This document shows, one piece after another, positions 49,881 through 62,350 of a stretch of DNA of 64,000 nucleotides. Each line of letters starts with the position of its first letter. The first letter of the stretch is position 1. A model generated the notes under the pieces. That model ran no database searches, was not told the DNA's origin, and was given only the letters and a program-made list of their open reading frames with translations. Origin of the DNA: Flaccisagitta enflata (taxonomy: Eukaryota; Chaetognatha; Sagittoidea; Aphragmophora); NCBI GenBank assembly GCA_965153355.1, contig OZ231127.1, positions 2,108,001-2,172,000 of the forward strand, read 5' to 3'. The position numbers and the translations under genes were made by a program.

Positions 49881-51015
49881 GAATTTGGCCATTTGAAGCC
49901 ATTTATGGCCTGGTTTTTGCCTGTTATGATCCTCATAACCATGGCAAAGAAAAAAACCGTACATGGCGGTTTCTGATGCCTTTGACCGGCTTAGCTTCAA
50001 TGAAAATACAAAAAATCAGTGACTGTTTGAAAGATCTTCGAAAGTTTTTCAAATCTAGACCAAGCAGAAAGTTATAGCTCAATTCGTTTAGAAATGGCAA
50101 CAGTTTGAAGTGAGCATCCCCATAAACTGTCAATTGAAGGTATTCAGTACTTTTAGTTCTGTCTTTGAAAGCATAAAAAACATACCTAACAAATGGAAAC
50201 TAAGAAAAATTTAAGGGAAATTGAAAATATAACTCATTATCTACAAAATGGCGCAAAGCAGACCTTTTTAAGTCAATCCGTTTAGAAATGGCAATCAAAT
50301 AAAGACTTTTAGTCCATGAATTCAAGTTAGTAAAAAACGCCATATCTGGCAGATTTCAATTTGACACTTTTTTTTCAAATTAACATAACTTCTAAAGTTT
50401 TCAAGTTAAAATTTTGTTCAACGACTCAGATGAAAGATTTTTCGAAGCTCTTTAGAATGGTCATAGATTTCATGTACTTTTTCAAAAGCAGCACCAAGTT
50501 ATGGTAGAAATAAGCAATGTACGATTATTTTTTTGGCCATGGTTAGCAGTGTCCTAAGCTCTCAATAAGTGTATTTGTCCTAGTTCTAACCTAATTGAGA
50601 GTGATTGGCAAAAAAATTTTAATAACACTGATATTTTTGAAAAAAAAATGCTGTTTTTGGCTGTTTTGGGTCATTTTTAGCCTGTTATTGGCAATACACA
50701 GTCCCTGTATAGCTGCAAAGTTCTTGTAAACTGTATATTCACTTCAGTTCTTGTTAGGCTTGATTAAAAAAAGCAACCAGGTGACGATAGTGTACTTCAA
50801 AGAGCCAAAAAAATGCATTTTTACCCAAAAAATTGCAAAAAAATGGATTTTTCAAGGGGGGGCCAAAAAAATATTCCAAAATGGAGGTCAAATTTGTGTT
50901 CAGCACAGAAAAATATGTCAGAAAAATGAAATTCCAGAGTTTTTCGGCAATTTTGACACTTCCTTAAGCGCCCTGACTAGAAAACAAAATCTGCAAAATT
51001 CTGTCTAAGTGTTCT
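49881..51015. other. Decayed repeat region, no gene
   Basis: Contains CGTTTAGAAATGGCAA cores at 50087 and 50279 shared with the fold-back at 40206-40807 and one stray unit of the 49260-49880 repeat. Confidence 0.4.
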
Positions 51016-51017
51016 CG

Positions 51018-51165
51018 CGTGAAAGTCTAAGTTTGCATAGAAACGCACAAAATCAAAAAAATAAACACACGGCCCTGTTCTACATTCACTAGAGATCACA
51101 GCCATGTTCTTGGAAATGCAAAATTTGACTCGTGGAGGCAGTCTTAGACTTTCACGTCCAAGAAA
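51018..51165. repeat. Hairpin with GTGAAAGTCTAAG arms
   Basis: CGTGAAAGTCTAAGTTTGCA at 51017 is inverted at 51147-51165 (CAGTCTTAGACTTTCACG). The centre (GGCCCTGTTC / AGCCATGTTC, AAATGCAAAATTTG) resembles the inner palindromes at 3450-3600 and 31995-32150. Confidence 0.6.
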
Positions 51166-51559
51166 TAATATTTTCAAAAGCTCTCACTCTTGATTTTTTT
51201 TCTGTAGTAAGGTCAAAATAAGCAGAAAAAAACTTTCGGGAGGGTAAATTTTTGAGACCTAATGATGGTCAGGGTTCCAACTGACGAAGATTAAATGGCG
51301 GTTTTGTGTTTGAGTGACTTATGATAATACAATACATCAAAATTCCCTGACTTCTCTGAATATGCAAATTGGCTTCGCAACCAGGGGGAGGTACATATTT
51401 TTAGGGATTTTTGCTTTTTGGCTGGGAGTAAATAACAGCGAACGTAAGAAGTCGTACCGTAGGTCTATGGCACCACCCATGACCGGTCATTTAGTCTTTG
51501 GGTCTGAATCATACAAAGAAAATATGATATCACACTCAAAAGGTAGGAAAATGTCGCAA

Positions 51560-51745
51560 CGCTAGATTCTCCCTTTGGTGGAATTTCCCAAATAGGTTTA
51601 TGCAATTCCCCTCTTGTTTCTGGACTTAGAATCGATTCAAGCATGTCGATAGGTACCTTAGCTATTCCCCCACTGGTGTAAAGGATGGAGGGAACTAAAC
51701 GGAAAAGATTTGAGTGTGTTTTACACCTAAAAACTTGATGAAAAA
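51560..51745 (-). repeat. Diverged duplicate of 52195-52340
   Basis: On the minus strand both segments read through FRLVPSI / FRLIPSI and GGAATTGCATAA-type blocks. They are about 630 bp apart and diverged. Frames are open in both copies, but gaps differ in length, so I cannot tell coding duplication from repeat. Confidence 0.35.
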
Positions 51746-52088
51746 ATTGTTTTTTGACCGTCAACACTGCGACTTAAGAAGCTACCTCTCTCAGATGGAA
51801 GAGGCTGATTAGGGCCTGTACCACCCACCCACAAAAAAGTGGAAATTCAAAAAAAAGCGCTACGGAAATTATTTTGAAATGACTTGCCATGGATACTACA
51901 TAGACTTGGCCACCAGAAACCACAATAAAAGTTTAAGTACTCCTAGTTTAAGTAAGCGGTTCTTAGAATCCCTGGGGGGGGGAGTACTATGTTTCAAAGC
52001 TATTTCCTGTGATCTGACAGTTGAAATATTGAGTTCAAACTTTCCACACATATCAATGGGATGATCCTGTTTGACATTTTTTGATTAG

Positions 52089-52529
52089 TTAAACTTGCAT
52101 TTTGCCTGCAGAGACAGAATCGGGACAGGCCAAAGTAGGCCCTTCTTCCCCTGTTTTGGACCAAAAAGGGGCAGTCGGTGTGGCAAAAATTGGTTTGGTA
52201 TGGCATACCAGATAGCTAGGTTTGTCACCCAAACTTTGTGACCTTATGCAATTCAACATCAGAAGCAATGCAACTTCCACTATGGTGGAGTTGGGGTGCC
52301 CCCCGATGCTCGGAATCAACCTAAAGTTGTTTGTCGTCAAAAATCGGCACAACCTTGTTGTGATTCTTAGCGGCGATTCCACTTGGACTGATTGATTGAT
52401 CGTAAATGTTTCTTCGTATATTTTTACGAACGGCAAATCACTAATTATTATGGGTCGCCAGGATGAGTAAGCCAAAATGGTGACAACTCCAAAAAACACA
52501 AAAATAAGAAAAACATTTCTTGAAATCAT
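52089..52529 (-). CDS. Hypothetical protein with N-terminal hydrophobic segment
   Basis: A 146-residue frame from ATG (complement of 52527-52529) to TAA. It begins MISRNVFLIFVFFGVVTILA, a plausible signal peptide or signal anchor, followed by ordinary residues with NQS and NST sequons and several cysteines. No family is recognised. There is no intron evidence, the codon pattern is not distinctive, and part of it overlaps a duplicated segment. It may be a chance frame. Four 20-bp direct repeats lie directly upstream of the ATG. Confidence 0.25.
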   Translation of the reverse strand: MISRNVFLIFVFFGVVTILAYSSWRPIIISDLPFVKIYEETFTINQSVQVESPLRITTRLCRFLTTNNFRLIPSIGGHPNSTIVEVALLLMLNCIRSQSLGDKPSYLVCHTKPIFATPTAPFWSKTGEEGPTLACPDSVSAGKMQV

Positions 52530-52532
52530 GGC

Positions 52533-52612
52533 AATTTTGATACTCGTGGAGTGATTTTAATACTCATGGAGTGACTTTAATACTTGCAAGGTGATTTTAA
52601 TACTCGTGCAGC
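52533..52612. repeat. 20-bp direct repeat, 4 copies
   Basis: Unit TACTCGTGGAGTGATTTTAA with 1-5 changes per copy, immediately upstream (minus-strand sense) of the ORF at 52529-52089. Confidence 0.85.
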
Positions 52613-52835
52613 AATACTTGGTCTTAGAGGCTTGTTGAGAAGAATTAGAGGGAGTGGAGAATGCGGAAATAATCTTTTATATTCGCAGCTGTCCAGGATG
52701 AATCTGCAATAAAAGACCAAAAGAAATTTTTAGATATCATTGTTTTATCAGAACAAAATAAGCTTTTGAATTCAACCAAGTCCTTCATTCCAACAAAAGC
52801 CCTAGCTGCCCTACAGAATAATTACACAAAACCAT

Positions 52836-53479
52836 AACGGGTGGTCAAAAAAAAAGTGTTTTTTATGTTTACTTATATCTTTTATAAAAAAATGTGTATG
52901 AAAAACATTTTGTTTTTGCTAAAAAGATATGGTGCAGGAAAATTCTTTTCATTATTGTGATTTTTGTATATTTTTTTTACATTTGCAGCTATTTACAATT
53001 AACTTAATTTAATTTTAGACCGCTTTGATTTTTTGAAAAATTTTGTTGTAAAAAAACTAAAATATTTTTATAGATTCACTATTTATAGTTAAGGATGACT
53101 CAAAACCTTGAAAAAAATCTAAGAAAAATTTAAAAAATACATGCATACAACAAAAAAAAAGATACTTCTTAAAAACATTCTTTTGTTTTCTATTCAAATC
53201 TATTTAATCAAAGCTTGGAGACTTACAATTAATTGAGTTTATATCAGACATGACCTACTTAAAGTATGTGTTTTTTAAAATTAGCTGATATTTATGTTAT
53301 TACTGATCTATGCAAACATTTTACTTTTTTATATTTATATAGTTATTTGTTTAAAAAAATAAAGAAAGTTTCTTTTTTTGTATACTATAATTCATTCTTA
53401 AAATATTGACTTACAAAAAAAATCTAAAACCTATTGGAAAAAATTCTAGCTTGGTCACTTCTTTTTTGACCACCCATTA
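52836..53479. mobile_element. TA-flanked MITE, Tc1/mariner-like ends
   Basis: TAACGGGTGGTCAAAAAAAA at the left and its inverse at the right (CACTTCTTTTTTGACCACCC, ATTA). Both edges begin with TA. The 600-bp interior is extremely AT-rich without coding frames. Ends of the type GGGTGGTCAAAAA are common in Tc1/mariner relatives. Confidence 0.7.
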
Positions 53480-53527
53480 CAAGCTGCCTAATTTGTGCAT
53501 GCATGGGGTCCGAAAAACGAATAAACT

Positions 53528-53628
53528 GGAGGATGTTCACAATCATTGCTTAAGCATTGCTTAGCAACACTTAAGCATTGCTCAAGACTTGCTAAGCAAT
53601 GCTCAAGCAATACTCGTGAACATCCTCC
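53528..53628. repeat. Near-perfect 100-bp hairpin
   Basis: GGAGGATGTTCAC + AATCATTGCTTAAGC + ATTGCTTAGCAA (53528-53566) pairs with 53589-53628 almost end to end. Inside, ATTGCTTAAGC is also locally repeated. Either a tiny fold-back transposon or a structured-RNA-like inverted repeat. Confidence 0.75.
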
Positions 53629-54815
<1,187 letters not shown>

Positions 54816-54899
54816 GTCCGTCCGGCTCCCTCCGCGTTTATTTTCATTTTTCGACCTCTTTACTTCTTGTTTGATTATTTTGTTGTTTTAATATAAGAA

Positions 54900-55241
54900 G
54901 TAAACTTTTTTCTATTTTTCTTTCTCCCTCTCTTTCGCTCTTATTTCTTTTCTTTCTTTCATCTTTCTTTCTCTCTCTCTCTCTCTTGTTCTCTATTTAG
55001 CCTTTACCATCTGACAGACGTTTTCCAGCCTTTCTGTTCCATTGAACCATTTCCATACTACTGTCCAATTCTTTCTTTCTTTCTCTTTCTTTCTTTGCTT
55101 TCTTTTTCTTTCTTTCTTTCTTTCTTTTCTTTCTTTTTCTTTTTGTCCTCTTCTCTTTCTTTTGCATCCCGTCTGCCCTCCATTCTTCCCCTCTTTAAGG
55201 GCCTCTCATTCACTTTTCTTCATAATTTCTTTCTTTTTTAG

Positions 55242-55277
<36 letters not shown>

Positions 55278-55280
55278 ATA

Positions 55281-55318
<38 letters not shown>

Positions 55319-55320
55319 CT
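54900..55320. repeat. Pyrimidine-rich tract with (TA)n and (CT)n
   Basis: (CTTT)n at 55070-55140, (TA)n at 55244-55273 and (CT)n at 55286-55312, all strongly pyrimidine-biased on the + strand. Confidence 0.85.
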
Positions 55321-55584
55321 CTCTCCATCTCTTTTGATTAGTTCTTTTAGAGGTGATCTAGTTTCTCTTTCTCTCTCTTTCATCTATCTTATTTATTTTG
55401 ACCATTGGTGGTATTCTGGTTAGTTCTGCTTCATTGTTCCGACGTAAGGTGTTATTTTTCCAGTTAAGGCTTCTTGTCCTAAAGGTACTCTCTCTCTCTT
55501 CTGCTCTGTTATAAGCTAGTTTTCTCTTTTCGCTTTCTTTTCTTATATTATTTTTCTTTATTTTCCTCTCTAAATTCTTCTTCT

Positions 55585-56065
55585 TTTAGTCCATGGACAA
55601 GCGACTCTGTAAAACTTTTGCCATCAAGTCTAATGGTCCAGTTGGTCCATCGGTCAATCAGTGATCAAGGTTCAAGTAGCACCCACCAAATCACAACAAA
55701 TGTGCGTATCAAAACCGTTTTAATCTTGATTCAGTTAAATTAAGATTTTTGCTCCTCTTACAGATACAGCCTTTAATAATGAATGAGTCAGTAATCGTCA
55801 GATGAGTTGGAATCAAACAGTTGGACTCACCGTTTATTCAGTTTAAGTTACTGGACGTGACTCTTACCTTATAATGTCGGTTTTGTTTTGGCCAGGAAGA
55901 CTGCAGGTTATTTTGCAGGCAAAAGCTCTCTCATGAAGTAAGGGAGTTTATTCTCAATCTGGTCAGTATGTCTGTATCAGATGCATTTTGAATTCAAGGC
56001 AGTTCATTCTTTGCTCTGTAACCATCCATAACTGGATTGCCCGTGTATCAAGCCTTGGTGTTTCT
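55585..56065 (-). mobile_element. Decayed palindrome-ended element
   Basis: TTAGTCCATGGACAAGCGACT, CTGTAAAAC and TGGTCCAGTTGGTCC at the left match the 3' region; ACTGGATTGCCCGTGTATCA and AGCCTTG (56031-56060) match the 5' end. No array remains. Confidence 0.45.
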
Positions 56066-57125
56066 TATTTTGGAAGGCATTTGCTGATTACATTTGTTCT
56101 GTATAGTTGTTAGTTATTAGTTTATTAATTACTCTTGCATGGCAGAGCATCACCAGTTCAGTGCCAAACCTAAAAAAGTACAATCTTCAGTAGGACGATA
56201 TAATAGCTGAGCTCTAACTGACTCAATTCTATTTTCTATTTAATTCTGTTTATTCTATATAATTCTGTTCTGTTATCTTATTCTGTTCTATTATATTCAT
56301 TCTCTTTGTTATGACCTGTTCTGTTATTATTTCTATTCTTATTCTGTTCTACAGATTTTCACTCTTGACTTATTTTCTGTTTATTTTGCTGTCTGCCTCA
56401 TTTGTACACACTCCTCCTTCAGTCCTTTCTGCTGTTGATATATGCTAATATATATTGTTTTATAATACTGATCTTGAACTATCATTGATTTTTCATCTGT
56501 GCTACACTTTCTGTGAATGAACATATATATACTAACTGACATGCTGGACAATATTCTGGACTTTCTGCCCTAACTGATATAATTCTCAGATTCTCAGATG
56601 GATTCACTGACTGCACAGACCTGGTTTGATAAAATAACATATTGTTCATGACGACCTGTTTCAGTACCAACTCTCAGCATTCTTGAAAAAAACATAAAAA
56701 TTCGACAGGTTCATATTTCTTTTCATTTTAGCCATTTACATTAAGTGGGACAATCCGTCATTATTAATAAACGACGACCATAATTCATGTTTTTAAAAGC
56801 GGAGACAGAATAATAAAAAGTTCTTGTTCAAAGTCTTTCTTCTGATTGTATTTTGTTTTTAAAGCCGTCTTAGTTACATGTATAATTACCAAGATTTATT
56901 CTTTGATAGTTTGTCAAAGATTTCTTTTGTTATTTCTGGAAACGAGCGCAACAGTCGAAGGGAAATGTAAATATTGTAAAATATATCCCCCTAAAATCCT
57001 GCCCAAAATTAGATCTAATTAACGTTCAGAAAGTTCTAAGAAAGAAATGTTTTAGCCTCTCCATTACACTTCTTACTAAAACGCATTTTTGTGTGGAATT
57101 CTCCCTCTGTCCCTCATTTCCTCCC
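56066..57125. other. Intergenic, (TCTGTT)-like short repeats, no gene
   Basis: TATTCTGTTCTATTATATTC-type degenerate repeats at 56230-56350; otherwise nothing recognised. Confidence 0.4.
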
Positions 57126-57445
57126 TCCCTTTTTGGGCAGCGACCCCGCAGGGGCAGATGACCTATGATTCCACACAGGGCGAAATTCTCCGGTTTCTGG
57201 TTACCGGTCTATGTCTCCTCTTCCGCAGGCCTAATAACAGGCCTCCACACCCCAAATCAGACCTCTCAAACCTCAAATAAGGCCTCTAAGACCCCATATC
57301 AGACCTCTCAGACCTCAAATCAGGCCTCTCAGACCTCAAATCAGGCCTCTCAGACATCAAATCAGGCTTCTCAGACCTTATTCAAACCTCCCAGACCAAA
57401 TTGGTCCTCACAGACCCCAACTCCAAATTTGTCCTGAGTGGAATC
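57126..57445. mobile_element. Fold-back unit with CAGACCTCAAATCAGGCCTCT array
   Basis: TTTTTGGGCAGCGACCCCGC, then AGGGGCAGATGACCTATGAT and TCCACACAGGGCGAAATTCT at the left. About eight minisatellite units, then TTTGTCCTGAGTGGAATCAT at the right as the inverse. Same unit as 18640-18965. Confidence 0.65.
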
Positions 57446-57679
57446 ATACTATCTAGGAACTATGTTTGGAAGCACCTTTAAAGAGCGATATCTTAACTTC
57501 TTGTTTAGATAAATAAACAAAATTTATGAGCATTTTGATCTGCGTTGAAAAATCTACAATATGGGCGCAATCTTGTCTCTGTGCATCAAACCGTTTAGAA
57601 ATGTCATTTGTTTGAAGTTGATCATGTACTTCAAAAATTGGCAAAAAAAGTAGGAGTTTTTTTCTTTTACCCTTCCATC

Positions 57680-57880
57680 TTTGAAATGCTCTCAAATTTT
57701 ACCAAAAAATGGTAGAAACATGCGGATTGCGCCGATGGTTAGCTCTTGAGCTCTAGTTTTATAATCTCTTTGAGATTTAGTCAGATTTGTGAAGAGATGT
57801 AACCCAACTTTGCAACCATAATGACCAAAATCTACTATTTTTACCACAACCACCTCTTAGTTGTGATAAACAAACCAAAC
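57680..57880 (+). repeat. Dispersed repeat module B, second copy
   Basis: Counterpart of 37780-37990 (see there), 20 kb away and same strand. Confidence 0.6.
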
Positions 57881-57997
57881 TGGATTGAAGATTGTTTTCC
57901 TCTTTTGATCTAGTTAGCATGAATAAAAAAAAAACAAAAACGATCAGTTATATGAGTTTTGAGCACATGAGGAAAACATACCGACAAAACTTCCAAA

Positions 57998-58095
57998 CTA
58001 GTACTACGCGACTCTATAAGCCACTTTTCGGTCCGTCGGTCCGTCCGTCTGTCCGTCCGTCCGTCCGTCTGTCACAAAGTTGTTTAAAAGGTGTT
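57998..58095 (-). mobile_element. Palindrome-ended element, 3' fragment
   Basis: ACTACGCGACTCTATAAGCC, GGTCCGTCGGTCCGTCCGTC and TGTCACAAAGTTGTTTAAAA. The outer palindrome arm is missing and no 5' end is identified nearby. Confidence 0.45.
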
Positions 58096-58344
58096 TCAAA
58101 AATCATAACGACATTTCAAAGGTCTAAGGGTATCAATGAGAACTGGTTGGCAAATGGAAAGGTCATTTCTACAATTTCAGTCTGTTTGCCTGTCTGTTTG
58201 TCGGACGTTTTGTGAAAATTCCGATGCACGCGTCGTAGGTCTAATGACCTTGTTTCTCCCTCCAATCACATCATTTTTGTCTCCGATCATTTGTTCTTCC
58301 GCATCATCGCCGTACCACATTTGTACGTTTATTGCTCATGTCTT

Positions 58345-59003
58345 TTTTAGTCGCGTGGTCGCGATTATAGAAACCACTATGTCGGTCGGTCGGTCGGTCA
58401 GTTGATGTCAGTCCGGTCAGTTAGTCAGTCAGTGATCAGTCATCTCATCATAACTTTTTTGAAATAAAGCCTAAATCTTTTTAAGGTGCTATGGTACTTT
58501 AGGGTACTAGGGACATTTCTTGGGTCACCAGATTTCAGGGTACTATAGGTATTTAAAGATACTATAAGTATTTAAGGGTAATGTAGGTTACTTTAGGTAC
58601 TTTTGGGTACTTTAGGTACTTGGGTACTTTAGGGTACTTAAGGGTTCTTTAAGGTACTTTAGGGTACATCAGGTACTTAAGGGTACTTTAGGGTACATCA
58701 GTTTATTTGAGAGTACTTGAGGTACTAAACGTACTTTAGAGTACTTTAGGGTTGTTTAGGGTACTTAAGGGTACTCTATGGTACATAAGGTATTTTAGGT
58801 ACTTTTACCTTTATTACCTTTACCTTTATTGCCTTTACCTTTATTACCTTAATTACCTGTATTACTTTTATTACCTTTATTATCTTTATTACCTTTATTA
58901 CCTTTATTACCTTTATTACCACGCGACTAAGGTTTGTTGACCTTTATTACCTTTATTACCTTTATTACCACGCGACTAAGGTTTGTTGACCTTGTTCTCC
59001 ATT
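58345..59003 (-). mobile_element. Palindrome-ended element with GGTACTTTAG / ACCTTTATT arrays, duplicated 5' end
   Basis: TTTTTT, palindrome AGTCGCGTGGTCGCGATT (58349-58366), (GGTC)n, CATAACTTTTTTGAAA, an array of GGTACTTTAGGGTACTTAAG units (58480-58800) and an ACCTTTATT array (58800-58920). The 5' end CCACGCGACTAAGGTTTGTT, GACC is present twice, at 58919 and 58969, 50 bp apart. Same subfamily as 17690-18046. Confidence 0.65.
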
Positions 59004-59940
59004 AACTTGACAATCGTGATGGATATTTCTCAGTCGGAATTCTTCACAGACCGATAAATTTTGAGGATAATTGTTCCCCCTTTTCTTGTTATATAATCTT
59101 ATAGTTTCGATTTCTTTTTTTCCCCCGCATTAATTTCTAATTTTCTACTTCTGGTTTTCTTTTTTTTTCTCTTTCTTTTTTTCGCCCAATTTCGCTCTTA
59201 GAACAAAAACATCCTTTGTTCTTGTTGAAAAATAATTTCAGTCTGTGGGAATAAATGGAAAAATATGATTTTGTATAGTTCATGGATCGATTGCTACGGT
59301 TGCGTAATTTTTTGATGAGTAATGTCGTAGTGATTCTTTCTTTACGGCCAGGAAGCTGAATTTTCAGTTCAGTTACAGAAGAGAATAGTGATAAACTAAC
59401 CTAATTTTTGGATAAGAAAAAAAACAGTGTCTCGTTTTGGAAGGAGTATAAATCAATCCCCCTTTTTATCTACAAACGGAGCGATGGACCAACGGACCGG
59501 TAAACGGAAAAAATTTATAAATGGACGGACAAGTGAACGAAAGAATAATGGAATAAACAAACAGATGGACAAATGGACAGACTGAAAAATAACTCATAGT
59601 CTCATGGTACACACTATTGATTGAAATACTATCTTGGAAAAAGAAATCTTTACTCAAGTTTTAACAAATATCTCTGGTTATATGCGCCTGATCTTAAAAT
59701 AATTAGTGACAAAATTAAAGTCCTTCAAATTTGCAAGCAATTTACGCAAACTTCATCTCTTTAACTCAATGCGTTCAAAAGTTATTCAACTTGGAATAAA
59801 ATCTTTCAATTTAGCTTTTGCCATTTCTATATGATCTTTAACAATATCATTTCACTCTTTTTTAAAATTACTTCTTAACGAGTTGGGCTAGACAGATGCA
59901 GTTTGCGTAGACTGTTTGCAAATTCGAAGGGCTTCATTTA
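59004..59940. other. Intergenic, no gene
   Basis: AT-rich with GGACGGACAAGTGAACG and ATGGACCAACGGACCGG fragments at 59480-59580 that look like a degraded GACC tract. Confidence 0.4.
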
Positions 59941-59945
59941 TGTCA

Positions 59946-60143
59946 CCTTGTTTTCTATTATTTGTGGAATCTATTTGGGGCTAAATGTAGCAATGGAAAG
60001 GAATCAAGAAAATGGCAAGAATGGTCTGGAGCTCCATCACTCCAGAGTACCTCAAGAAGCTCTACGAAAGGCTTCCCTGATGAATGGTTGCTGTGGTTCA
60101 ATCAAAGGGGGCTCACTCTAAATATTATTGGATTTTCAATTGA
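59946..60143 (+). pseudogene. Tc1-like transposase C-terminus, decayed
   Basis: One frame reads FVESIWG, then MVWSSITPEYLKKLYERLP, two stops, MVAVVQSKGAHSKYYW and a final stop. This follows the end of Tc1-family transposases: the IENLWG box, the W..I....L..SMP helix and the KGG.TKY tail. Four in-frame stops (TAA 59982, TAG 59988, TGA 60078, TGA 60081) make it non-functional. The adjacent TGATGA sits where the family has two Arg residues, consistent with CGA to TGA decay. The DDE catalytic core is not recognisable upstream. No inverted terminal repeats were found around it. Confidence 0.65.
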
Positions 60144-60227
60144 TATGTAATCATTTCTACGTCAATAAAGGAACTTATTTTCAAAGTGTAAAGATAGTAT
60201 GATAGTGGTGACGGAGCATAAACGAAA

Positions 60228-60425
60228 ACAAGGCCAACATCTATAAGTCACGTGCAAGACTTACAGAATGACTTAGAATGACTTAGAATGACTTAGTATA
60301 CCCTAAAATGACTTAAAATAGCGTTTGAAGGAAAAAATTGATAAAAAAGTAAAATGGGGACCGACCGACCAGCAGCCGACCGAGCGGACAACAGGGTGTA
60401 AGTCGCGTGCGCGCGGCCTAAAATA
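60228..60425 (+). mobile_element. Palindrome-ended element, short array
   Basis: AACAAGGCCAACATCTATAAG, TCACGTGC, a few ATGACTTAGA units, GGGGACCGACCGACC and GGGTGTAAGTCGCGTGCGCG, CGGCCTAAAA. The palindrome is partly decayed. Confidence 0.55.
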
Positions 60426-60744
60426 TTGAAGAAGGAGCAGAAAAGACGATAGGCTAGAGAAGGCGGTAGCTGGAAGAAACCGTAGTGAGAGACAGAACAC
60501 GAACACAGACACCTAATGACTGATGGTCGAGGGAAAAGACCATTGACATTCTCATGAATCATCATTTTGAAATGAATTCTTATATACTAGGCAAAGATTC
60601 TTTTTCTTTTGTCGGCAGGTTCTTTCGATTCAACTTGGAGAAATATCATGAATTCAAATTACTAGAAACCGACCCCACGCTGAGTACAAAGCTAACTTCG
60701 ATGCTCAGCCCCCTTTTTCTTACTGTCTCTTTTTTTTCCTTTGC
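60426..60744. other. Intergenic, no gene
   Basis: Nothing recognised apart from ordinary sequence between two elements. Confidence 0.35.
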
Positions 60745-61722
60745 CAACACCTATAAGTCGCGTGCGAGACTTACAGATTGACTTAGAATGACTTAGAATA
60801 ACTCTCAGGCCCCAAATCCTAGCCTCGAGTCAAATCCCAGCCTCGAGGCTCAAATCCCAGCCCTCAGGAAGCAAATCCCAGCCTCAGGCTCAAATCCAAC
60901 CTCAGGCTCAAATCTCAACCTCAAGGTTCAAATCAGATCTGATTCAGCCTCAGGCTCAATCCCAACCTCGAGGCTCAAATCCTAGCCTTAAGGCTCAAAT
61001 CCAGCCTTAAGGCTTCAAATCAACCTCAGGCTCAAATCAGGCCTTGAGGCTCAATCCCAGCCTCGAGGCTCAATCCCAGCCTCAGGCTCAAATCCCAGCA
61101 GTATCAAGTCCAGCCTCAGCAAACTTCCCAGCCTCGAGGCTCAATCCCAGCCTCAGGAAATAATCCCAGCCTTGAGGCTCAAATCCCAGCAGTGAGACTC
61201 AAGTCTCAGCCTCGAGGCTCAAGTCTCAGCCTCGTGGCTCAAATCAGCCAGCCTACAATCCCAGGCTCCAGGCTCAAATAGAATCAGCATGGTCACTGGC
61301 CTTTGGGGCCGCTGCCCCCCTCACCACCTCATACTATACACTCACATAGGGGCAACAGGTGCCGCTGACCATCTAACGCTTTGCTATTCTTATTACCAAT
61401 CTTTCCTTTGCTGTGAGAAAACAAGAATGGATCTACAGCTATACCCCCAGTCGCGTGCGGGTAGGCAGGGGCATGTTTGATCACTGCTGATAATTTGGCC
61501 AGAACGTGAACCGAACCGCCGCCAAAAAAGTAAAAAGTGCTGACGGACGGATGAATAGATGGACGGACTGGACGGATTGAGCGGACGGACGGGTTAGCAG
61601 ACGACGAACAGACGGACGGGCGGACAGACGGACACGGATTCGACCGACGGACCAAACAGACCGATGAATGACCGACAAAGCCGGGGTGCGAAGTGCCCAT
61701 CGCGTAGCACGCGACTAAAAAT
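60745..61722 (+). mobile_element. Composite palindrome-ended element with GGCTCAAATCCCAGCCTCGA array
   Basis: 5' end GCCAACACCTATAAGTCGCG and ATGACTTAGA units are joined at about 60800 to a 19-21-bp GGCTCAAATCCCAGCCTC array (to 61280). TTTGGGGCCGCTGCCCCC, the block GCCGCTGACCATCTAACGC (61352) and a second 5' end (CCCCAGTCGCGTGC, 61447) follow, then GACGGACGG sequence and GCGTAGCACGCGACTAAAAA at 61702-61720. It looks like at least two elements fused or nested. Confidence 0.5.
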
Positions 61723-61999
61723 GATATGTTTTGACGAACGAAGGTTACTTTTTTAGAATTCTTGGGACTTAATTTGTACCATCACCCTCATGATGGTTCC
61801 TCTTTTGTTTTTCATCTAAATCGCTTTCGCATTACTGCTCCTGTCCTACCGTCGGCGACTAGATTGCCGTGTTTCCGGCCTCATTTTGGGGGGGGGGGTG
61901 TTAGGGGATGGAAAAGGGAGGGTGGGGGGCAGGGGAGGGCTGGCAGTGTGCCAAACAATAATAATGATGATATCTGTCCAATGACAGGTTATTTTTCTT
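61723..61999. other. Intergenic with one 5'-end fragment at 61836-61886
   Basis: GCTCCTGTCCTACCGTCGGC, GACTAGATTGCCGTGTTTCC and GGCCTCATTTT is a lone end of the dispersed family in minus orientation. A poly-G run follows at 61887-61898. Confidence 0.5.
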
Positions 62000-62350
62000 A
62001 CTTTACCTCCCTCCTTTTGGGCAGCGGCCCCAAAGGGGACGAAGTCCTATAGAACACAGGGGTACTTTTGTTTGTTTATTTATGCGTTTATTTGTTTGTT
62101 TGTTTGTACCACTCAGACTCTCTCAGGCCTTAAATCTTCCCTCTCAGGCCTGAAATCCTCCCTGTCAGGCCTGGAATCACCCCTCTCTGGCCTGAAATCT
62201 GTCCTCTCAGGCCTTAAAACTGCCCTTTCTGGCCTTGAATCTCTGAGAGCAGATTTGGGATAGGGGGAAGGATAAACAAACGAATAAACAAACGGAGGGA
62301 CGAATGAACAGAAAACCCCTGTGTTCTACAGGGCTTCTTCCCCATCAGAG
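62000..62350. mobile_element. Fold-back unit with CTCAGGCCTGAAATCCTCC array
   Basis: TTGGGCAGCGGCCCCAAAGG, CCTATAGAACACAGGGGT and TTTGTTTATTTATGCG at the left. A 20-bp CTCAGGCCTGAAATCCTCCC array (62110-62250), then the inverse CGAATAAACAAACGG, CCCCTGTGTTCTACAGGGC at the right. Confidence 0.65.

Noticed and set aside
51465-51767. 100-codon minus-strand ORF as second exon of the 52529 ORF
   Set aside because: A joining donor (AAG|GTTGTG) would be weak, and the segment looks like a diverged duplicate of 52195-52340, not a successive exon.
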